From Fimbriimonadaceae bacterium (lineage in GTDB: Bacteria > Armatimonadota > Fimbriimonadia > Fimbriimonadales > Fimbriimonadaceae), in NCBI GenBank assembly GCA_023957775.1, contig JAMLGR010000021.1, positions 1 to 48,004 on the forward strand: a stretch of 48,004 nucleotides of DNA, read 5' to 3'. The translations under genes were made by a program, and so were the position numbers. Each line of letters begins with the position of its first letter. The stretch's first letter is position 1. Below are positions 42,551 through 48,004 of this stretch, piece by piece. The notes beneath the pieces are model-generated. The model worked only from the letters and a program-made list of their open reading frames with translations. It did no database searches and was not told where the DNA came from.

Positions 42551-42721
42551 ATGATCATCCGGTACGCCATCGGGCTCTTGGCAGGGGCGGGGGCGGGGTT
42601 TGGCTACCACCTGCTGATGAAGGCGATCGGGTCGCAGTGAATCAACTGCCATCAACCGGCGGTGCCGGTGATCGGAGGGGCGCTCGTTGGACTGTTCATC
42701 GTCCTGACCAGCTCCCGCTAG
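42551..42721 (+). CDS. Tiny membrane protein with an in-frame TGA, candidate selenoprotein
   Basis: The frame reads a Gly-rich membrane helix (YAIGLLAGAGAGFGYHLLMK), then GSQ-TGA-INCHQPAVP, then a second helix (VIGGALVGLFIVL) and TAG at 42719-42721, 56 residues if TGA is read. With TGA as selenocysteine this gives a U-x-x-C redox motif. A hairpin follows: ATCAACCGGC and GCCGGTGAT (42651-42672) around a GGT loop, 20 bases after the TGA, in the place expected of a bacterial SECIS. If TGA is a true stop, the product is 29 residues and ends at 42640. hemW begins 4 bases after TAG. Alternatives: chance open frame, or a Cys-to-stop pseudogene. No sel genes are in the window. Confidence 0.45.
42641..42672 (+). 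promoter_or_regulatory. Candidate bacterial SECIS hairpin
   Basis: Stem ATCA-(A)-CCGGC / GCCGG-TGAT with one bulged A, loop GGT. The loop begins with G and lies about 20 bases after the TGA at 42638-42640. Confidence 0.35.
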
Positions 42722-42725
42722 ACCT

Positions 42726-43823
42726 ATGAACGCGCCGCTCGCGGTGTACGTGCACACGCCATTTTGTCCGTCGAAGTGCGGCTATTGCGACTTCAACTCG
42801 TACGCGATGGACGGACCGATCGTCGAACGGACGATTGTGGCGATCGAGCGGGAGATTCGGTCCAGCCCCTGGGCGGGGCGTCCCGCCAAGACGGTGTTCT
42901 TCGGCGGCGGGACCCCGACATTTCTGACGGAACACCAACTCGTCGGGCTCTTGAACGCCGTGTTGGAGGTCCACCCCCCGGTCGAGGGCGCGGAGATCAC
43001 GAGCGAGGCGAACCCGGGAACGGTGGACAGGCCCAAGTTCGCCGCGATGCGCGCGGCGGGCTTCAACCGCATTTCCCTGGGGGCGCAGAGCTTCTTGGAA
43101 GACGACCTGGTGCTACTTGGCCGTGTGCATCGTGTCGGCGAGATCGAGCGCGCGGTGCTCGCGGCGCGGGATGCGGGGTTCGACAACGTCAACCTCGATC
43201 TCATGTTCGCCCTGCCCGGCCAGACCCTGCGGGCGTGGGGCGCCAACCTCGATCGCGCGATCGCGCTGACACCCGAGCATCTCAGCCTGTACTGCCTCAC
43301 GCTCGAACCGAACACTCCCTTCTACAAGGAGCACTTGCGCGGGACGCTCGTGCAGCCGGGCGAGGAGCCTCAGGTCGCGATGTACGAAGAGGCCGTGGAC
43401 CGGGCGGGCGCCGCGGGCTACGCGTGCTACGAGATCAGCAACTTCGCCAAGCAGGGAAGAGAGTGCGCCCACAACCTGTGCTACTGGCGAGGTGAGGAGT
43501 ACGCGGCCTATGGGCCGGGTGCCGTGGGCCGAGTGGGTCCGACGCGCCGGACGAACCTGAAACACCCCGAGCGTTACAGCGCCGCCGTCGAGGCCGGAGC
43601 CGATCCCGCCTTCGAAGAGGAGGCGCTCGACGCAGAGACGCTGCGGACGGAACGCCTGATGCTGGGCCTGAGACTCGCCGAAGGGGTGCGCGCCGAAGGC
43701 GTCGCTCCCGAAGCGGTACGCCGGCTCGTCGACCGCGGCTGGCTCGAAGCCCCGAACGGCACCCTGCGCCTCACCCGCGAGGGCCGCCATTTCTGCACCG
43801 AAGCCACGTTGGAACTGATGTAG
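42726..43823 (+). CDS. hemW: HemW-like radical SAM protein
   Basis: 365 residues. The radical SAM cluster motif is CPSKCGYCDF (Cys14, Cys18, Cys21), preceded by YVHTPF as in HemW. FFGGGTPTFL, EANPGTVD, ISLGAQSF and NLDLMFALPGQT are the family's blocks; a HemW-type C-terminal winged region follows. HemW binds heme and is thought to deliver it to heme proteins; it lacks the extra Cys typical of true HemN. It starts right after the tiny membrane protein. Confidence 0.92.
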   Translation: MNAPLAVYVHTPFCPSKCGYCDFNSYAMDGPIVERTIVAIEREIRSSPWAGRPAKTVFFGGGTPTFLTEHQLVGLLNAVLEVHPPVEGAEITSEANPGTVDRPKFAAMRAAGFNRISLGAQSFLEDDLVLLGRVHRVGEIERAVLAARDAGFDNVNLDLMFALPGQTLRAWGANLDRAIALTPEHLSLYCLTLEPNTPFYKEHLRGTLVQPGEEPQVAMYEEAVDRAGAAGYACYEISNFAKQGRECAHNLCYWRGEEYAAYGPGAVGRVGPTRRTNLKHPERYSAAVEAGADPAFEEEALDAETLRTERLMLGLRLAEGVRAEGVAPEAVRRLVDRGWLEAPNGTLRLTREGRHFCTEATLELM

Positions 43824-43839
43824 GAGGGTTCGCCCCGAC

Positions 43840-43905
43840 GTTCGAGCGCCTCTCGTCAGGGCGGTCGCCACACCGCGGGATGACGAGAGACGCGAGATGA
43901 CCATG
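43840..43905. other. Inverted repeat between hemW and the GH20 gene
   Basis: CTCTCGTCA and TGACGAGAG flank an inner GC-rich stem, followed by GACGCGAG. It may end hemW transcription, although no T-run follows. Confidence 0.45.
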
Positions 43906-43915
43906 CACCGCGGGA

Positions 43916-43921
43916 TAGACT
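43916..43921 (+). promoter_or_regulatory. Candidate -10 box (TAGACT), leaderless
   Basis: TAGACT ends 7 bases before ATG 43929; no Shine-Dalgarno sequence. Confidence 0.4.
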
Positions 43922-43928
43922 CCCAGGC

Positions 43929-45464
43929 ATGCAGCTTCGCATGTGGATGTTCGACCTCGCTCGCGAGCAGGCGCCGACCCTGGACCACCTGCGCACGTGG
44001 TGCGCCCTGACGCGCGACTCGGGATTCAACGCGCTGGGGCTCTACCTTGAGCATCGGTTCGCCTACCCTTCGGCGCCTTGGGCCGCGGGCGTGGGCGCGG
44101 TGACGCCCGAGATGGTGCGATCGCTGCATCGCGAGTTTCCCGAAATCCAGATCGTCCCCTTCGTGAACCTGCTCGGGCACTTCGAGGGGGTGCTTTACAC
44201 CGAAGAGGGGAAGCGGTACCGCGAAGAGCTGTTCAAGGGCATGCAGGCGTGCCCCTCCAAGCCTGAGTTTGTGGCGTTCGCCGAGCGGCTGCTGGACGAC
44301 GTCATGGACGCGTTCGACAGCGACCTCATTCACATCGGTGGGGACGAAACGTGGCAGTTGGGTCTATGTCCCGAGTGCAAGGCGAGGGTCGAGGCCTCCG
44401 AAGGTGACGGTAAGGCGGCGATCTACGGCGAGCATTTCGGCTCCATGGCCCAGCGGGTGCTCGACCGAGGCAAACGGCCCGCGGTGTGGGGCGACATGTT
44501 CCTCGACCATACGACGGCACTGCAGTCCATGCCCAAAGAGACCCTGATCTTCGATTGGCAGTACTTCAAATCGTGCGAGCCGAGCAGTCGCACGTTCCTC
44601 GACGCGGGCCACGAGGTCGTGTGCTGCCCCGCCCTCCACACGTACAACGCCACGTGGATGCACGTGCCGCAGAGCGAGGAGAACGTGCGCACGCTCGCCG
44701 CCGATGCGACCCGTCTGGGCGCCCACGGAGTCTGCGTCACCACCTGGGAGAACGCCCTGATGGGCGCCTACGACACCCTCGCGCCAGCCATCCGCGCGTG
44801 CGGACAAATCCTCATGACCTCGCCGCTCGACGGCGCGGGTGGCGGCGAGTTCCTCCGCGGGTATCTCTCAGAGTCGGAACGCCACGAAGAGTGGGCCCGC
44901 CTCATGGGGGTGGAGCTTCAAGAGGCGGGCGGAACGTTCGCGTTCGGAGGCATCCGCAGTTCTCTCAAGGTGCGTCTGCTGCTCAACGCCAATCCGTTCC
45001 TGGCGTGGATGCACCATGCGGACGAACTGTGCGGCGAGGTGGGGGACAAGGCGCTCGGCGTGTTCGAGCGCGCGCTGGCGGTAGCGCCGACCGAAGCGAT
45101 GAAGGGCCCCCCGCAGTTCGGCCGCGGTGCCGTCGAGTTTGTGCGCCTGGCCGAAGCCGCACGCCGCGCGTATGCGGAGGGAAATGTCGAGGCGGCCATC
45201 GGCAAGCTCGCGCCGACCCGCATGCTGTTCGATCAGCTCGAAACCGTGGCCAAGCGCACGCACGAGCGCTGCGGGGGCTCGCTTGCGGACATCGAGCGCT
45301 GCCGGATCGCCAAAGCGCACGTCGAGCGGGTGATCCAACGCATTCGGCGCTACGGCGATAGGTCGCTGGGGTACCTGCCCGCGTTCGAACACCTATGCCA
45401 CCCCAAGTTCATGCCACACGACCAGGCCGCATGGTGGCTGATCAACCGCTGGGCCAACGAGTAG
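43929..45464 (+). CDS. GH20-type beta-hexosaminidase, cytoplasmic
   Basis: 511 residues without a signal peptide. The N-terminal half is a TIM barrel with the GH20 catalytic pair in LIHIGGDETWQLG (Asp139-Glu140). IVPFVNLLGHFEGVL is the preceding strand-and-loop. The C-terminal 200 residues are helical. The usual N-terminal beta domain of GH20 is absent. It would remove terminal N-acetylhexosamine units, probably from imported chito- or muropeptide-type oligosaccharides. Confidence 0.85.
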   Translation: MQLRMWMFDLAREQAPTLDHLRTWCALTRDSGFNALGLYLEHRFAYPSAPWAAGVGAVTPEMVRSLHREFPEIQIVPFVNLLGHFEGVLYTEEGKRYREELFKGMQACPSKPEFVAFAERLLDDVMDAFDSDLIHIGGDETWQLGLCPECKARVEASEGDGKAAIYGEHFGSMAQRVLDRGKRPAVWGDMFLDHTTALQSMPKETLIFDWQYFKSCEPSSRTFLDAGHEVVCCPALHTYNATWMHVPQSEENVRTLAADATRLGAHGVCVTTWENALMGAYDTLAPAIRACGQILMTSPLDGAGGGEFLRGYLSESERHEEWARLMGVELQEAGGTFAFGGIRSSLKVRLLLNANPFLAWMHHADELCGEVGDKALGVFERALAVAPTEAMKGPPQFGRGAVEFVRLAEAARRAYAEGNVEAAIGKLAPTRMLFDQLETVAKRTHERCGGSLADIERCRIAKAHVERVIQRIRRYGDRSLGYLPAFEHLCHPKFMPHDQAAWWLINRWANE

Positions 45465-45474
45465 CTCCCAGGGC

Positions 45475-47904
45475 TTACATCCGTTCCGGGGCGGAGATTC
45501 CCAGCAGGTCGAAGGTGGCGCGCAGGCCGGTGCGCGCAGCCTCGCAAAGCGCCAGCCTCGCGGCGGACCGCTCGGGCTGCTCGGGCTGGATCACGCGGCA
45601 CGCGTCGTAGAAGTGGTGGTACGTGCGGGCGAGTTCCACCGCGTAGGTCGTGAGCCGGTGGACGCCGTAGTCTTCGGCGCAGCGTCGTACTTCATGCGGC
45701 AGATCCAGAATCTTTTTGATCAGCGCGCCCTCCTTGGAGTGGACCAACAGCTTGCCCAACGAGGAGTCCGCGCGCAGTCCCGCCTCTTCGGCCTTGGCAA
45801 TGACCGAGCAAATGCGCGCGTGCGCGTATTGGACGTAGAACACCGGGTTCTCGTCGCTCTGCTTGGTCGCCAAGTCGATGTCGAAGTCCATGTGCGTGTC
45901 GTGCGAGCGCATCAGATAGAAGAAGCGCGCGACGTCCTTGCCTATCTCTGTGATTACGTGTGGAATTACACTCTCCTTGATCGAGTCCCAAATGCCTGCC
46001 CGACGTTTGCTCTGCACGAAGTCTCTTTCGCCCGATCGACGGAAGACATAGTCGTCGATCCTTCGGATCAAGATCTCTCCCTTTGTCGACGCCTCGCCAA
46101 GCTGAAAAAGAAGATCCTTGAGTTCAAAGATGGACCCGTCGCGCTTCCGCATCGGTACGGCCCGTCCACCCTTGACGAATCGGACAATCTGAAAAATGAT
46201 GATCTTCAGGCGCTCTGGTCGATCCGAGACCATTGGATAGCCAAGTGCTTGGTACATCGCGTTCATTCGTCCGATGTATCCATGATGGTCAGGGCCCAGC
46301 AGGATCAGGGCCTGATCAAATCCCTTTTGGTTATCAACGACACGATCGGTCAGTTTGTCGCGAAGGTAGGCAATATCTGACGCAATGTATGTAGATCTGC
46401 CGTCCGACCGGACCAAGACCCTGTCTTTGTCATCACCGAATGCGGTTGAATGAAGCCAAAGGGCTTTGCCCTGCGAACCGTTCCAATCGCGAGAACCCAC
46501 TTGCGCCTGTGGTGCGGCGCCGACCTCCGGAGTTTCCGAGCTAAGATATGCATGGCCCTCTTTTTGGAGCCGCTCCAAAACTGTCTGGACCCGTCCGCTC
46601 TCGATCAAGCTCTGCTCCCTGAACCATGAATCGAACTGGATGCCAAAGGCCCTAAGTGCTTCCTCTTGATCCTCGATCATTGTCTCTTGGGCGTGCAACC
46701 TGAAACTTTTCGAGTCCAGCAGTCCACTTTGCTTTGCTCGTTCAACTATTCGCTTGACTGCGTGGTAGGCCCCAGACTCCGACTCTTCCGGTCTCGCTTT
46801 CTTTAGGTAGTAACTGAAGGTTCTCTGGACTAGGTCCGGCAGGAAGTCTTTGCACAGGTCCTTCAACTTTTGGGAATCTGTTGCAGCGTCCTGAATGTCA
46901 GATGGATCGACGTAGTGGTCCGCTTCGCGACAGTAGAGAAACACCACTGACGCGCGCTGGAACAGACGTTCAGCCTCTTGAGACCATGCATGTAGCTCCG
47001 ATTCCTTCAGGAGGTCCGATATAAGGCACGCAATCCAGAGAGATGCGTCCTCCAGTTTGTAGCCTTCGGTGTTTGACGGCAACTTAGATCCCATTTCGAT
47101 ACTTGCATAGGGGTCCTCCTCGCTGATCTGGTTTAGGTGGTGCAACGCCTTGTCATAACCGTCAGTGATGCAGAGTAGATGTAGAGCAGTCTTCACACTA
47201 CTCAGGAGAGTGCTTGGTTCAAGTTCGAAGTGGCGCAAAACAACGTCGAATACTTGTTCGATTCCAGGTGCGATCTTTGACGAGACTCGCTGTACGTAGG
47301 ATCCTCGATAACTCATCCTATTAGGCAGGCGCGATCTCGCCCCAACGAGTTTCAGCCAGTAAGCCTCTACAGCCTTGCCGAACAGCCGCATTTGCTCTGA
47401 ATTCACGCCGTCGTTCACGTAAAACTCGCGGTGGACATGGTTACCGACGGCCTCTAGCACCCGGCATAGCGTGTCCCCGAACGCCGCCCCTCGTCCTGAA
47501 CCCACCGTTATCGGACCATTGGGGTTTACCGAGACGAATTCAACGTTAAGGTTCAGAGAATTGGAACTGGTGGATCGCTCGAATCCTTCGACAACTTCCG
47601 CGGCTTTCCACCCAAGCCATGAGGGATCGAGACGAAAGTTGAGAAACCCGGGCCCGGCGATTTCGATGCTCTCGATGGCATCGTGTTCAAGCAAGCGTGA
47701 GGCCAAGGCTTCCGCGATCGATCGCGGGTGTACGCCAGATCTTTTGGCCGCGGTTAGTGCGAACGCGGAAGCGAAGTCGCCATGTTCGGGCTTCTTCGGC
47801 TCGGCGACCTCGGGCATCCCATAGTCGCTGTCCGGAAGCTCGCCCGACGCGATCAGGTCGTTCACGGCATCCGCCAAGAGGTGATTGAGAGTGCTTCGAA
47901 TCAA
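45475..47904 (-). CDS. argS: Arginyl-tRNA synthetase with a large insertion and low-GC interior
   Basis: 809 residues against about 550-600 for usual ArgS. The N-terminal tRNA D-loop domain (EPKKPEHGDFASAFAL), the Rossmann start (NVEFVSVNPNGPITVGSGRG), AFGDDKDRVLVRSDGRSTYI, ALILLGPDHHGYIGRM, the KMSKS-like VPMRKRDGS and the DALR anticodon domain are all in order. About 170-200 extra residues lie between the WLKLVG and EALRAFGIQFD segments. The HIGH motif reads TVGS. Bases from about 45940 to 47900 are near 50% GC while the C-terminal part and flanks are near 70%. Start TTG 47904 follows TAAACT by 6 bases. Function: charging tRNA-Arg. Confidence 0.88.
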   Translation of the reverse strand: MIRSTLNHLLADAVNDLIASGELPDSDYGMPEVAEPKKPEHGDFASAFALTAAKRSGVHPRSIAEALASRLLEHDAIESIEIAGPGFLNFRLDPSWLGWKAAEVVEGFERSTSSNSLNLNVEFVSVNPNGPITVGSGRGAAFGDTLCRVLEAVGNHVHREFYVNDGVNSEQMRLFGKAVEAYWLKLVGARSRLPNRMSYRGSYVQRVSSKIAPGIEQVFDVVLRHFELEPSTLLSSVKTALHLLCITDGYDKALHHLNQISEEDPYASIEMGSKLPSNTEGYKLEDASLWIACLISDLLKESELHAWSQEAERLFQRASVVFLYCREADHYVDPSDIQDAATDSQKLKDLCKDFLPDLVQRTFSYYLKKARPEESESGAYHAVKRIVERAKQSGLLDSKSFRLHAQETMIEDQEEALRAFGIQFDSWFREQSLIESGRVQTVLERLQKEGHAYLSSETPEVGAAPQAQVGSRDWNGSQGKALWLHSTAFGDDKDRVLVRSDGRSTYIASDIAYLRDKLTDRVVDNQKGFDQALILLGPDHHGYIGRMNAMYQALGYPMVSDRPERLKIIIFQIVRFVKGGRAVPMRKRDGSIFELKDLLFQLGEASTKGEILIRRIDDYVFRRSGERDFVQSKRRAGIWDSIKESVIPHVITEIGKDVARFFYLMRSHDTHMDFDIDLATKQSDENPVFYVQYAHARICSVIAKAEEAGLRADSSLGKLLVHSKEGALIKKILDLPHEVRRCAEDYGVHRLTTYAVELARTYHHFYDACRVIQPEQPERSAARLALCEAARTGLRATFDLLGISAPERM

Positions 47905-47910
47905 GAATCG

Positions 47911-47916
47911 AGTTTA
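47911..47916 (-). promoter_or_regulatory. Candidate -10 box (TAAACT) of argS, leaderless
   Basis: On the minus strand TAAACT ends 6 bases before the TTG start of argS. Confidence 0.4.
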
Positions 47917-47935
47917 CCGGCAGGCGTGCAATCCC

Positions 47936-48004
47936 TCACAAGAACGCGGACGCGCGTCCCGCGCGAACCGACCGGCACCGAATTCGCGTCGTGAAGGTGA
48001 ACCC
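47936..48004 (-). CDS. C-terminal fragment of an upstream gene (frame uncertain)
   Basis: On the minus strand an open frame enters from beyond the window and ends at TGA 47938-47936; its third codon positions are mostly G or C, like other genes here. A second frame, ending at TGA 47903-47901 and overlapping the argS start as TTGA, is also possible. The fragment is too short to name. Confidence 0.3.
   Translation of the reverse strand, partial: GFTFTTRIRCRSVRAGRASAFL

Noticed and set aside
42449-42640. A 63-codon frame ending at the TGA at 42640 that begins inside the nitroreductase gene
   Set aside because: The part before 42551 overlaps the nitroreductase gene in another frame; only the segment from ATG 42551 looks like a protein.

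Overview
The window is a high-GC bacterial chromosome segment, most likely from an Armatimonadota bacterium close to Fimbriimonadia. This placement is inferred from the prepilin-type protein (N-terminus [20 protein letters not shown] followed by a [12 protein letters not shown]-like stretch), from the mix of secreted glycoside hydrolases, Gfo/Idh/MocA dehydrogenases, a SigB/SigF-type sigma factor and a flagellar cluster, and from intergenic palindromic repeats. No rRNA or tRNA gene was seen.

Layout. 1-3.8 kb: end of a sugar ABC permease, a histidine-kinase ATPase lacking its phospho-acceptor helix, and a secreted beta-propeller protein. 3.8-11 kb (minus strand): a GH127-like glycosidase, a BSP-type metallopeptidase, an aldolase/dehydrogenase/sugar-kinase operon and a PfpI/DJ-1 protein. 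11-12.4 kb: small membrane protein plus class III-like PPK2. 12.4-14.6 kb (minus): pseudopilin and GH32 fructanase. 14.7-16.6 kb: a complete group II intron inserted in a palindromic intergenic repeat. 16.7-24.2 kb: cyclophilin, heme-oxygenase-fold protein, PilC, a sigma factor fused to a degenerate GGDEF domain, a DsbA-RibD fusion, an FtsX-type ABC exporter and TsaE. 24.25-24.72 kb: three tandem copies of a 133-bp element. 24.7-36.5 kb: small Cys protein, secreted proteins, zinc-ribbon coiled-coil protein, VOC protein, dehydrogenase, glycosyltransferase, cysteine desulfurase, HslU, a lysozyme-like protein, an MHS transporter and an HmgA-type dioxygenase. 36.5-39.2 kb: flagellar genes, with a GEMM (c-di-GMP-I) riboswitch directly before flgM, and motA-motB. 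39.3-45.5 kb: mutL, ruvC, an IYD-like nitroreductase, a tiny membrane protein with a possibly recoded TGA, hemW and GH20. 45.5-48 kb: argS with a low-GC interior and a large insertion.

How the parts connect. Cyclic di-GMP appears twice: as the likely ligand of the riboswitch controlling the anti-sigma factor FlgM, and as a possible ligand of the sigma factor whose GGDEF domain has lost its active site but keeps an RxxD I-site. The carbohydrate genes (ABC permease, GH127, GH32, GH20, PfkB, aldolase, dehydrogenases) suggest a polysaccharide-using heterotroph. Many genes lack a Shine-Dalgarno sequence and instead have a TANNNT-like hexamer 6-8 bases before the start codon, which suggests widespread leaderless transcription.
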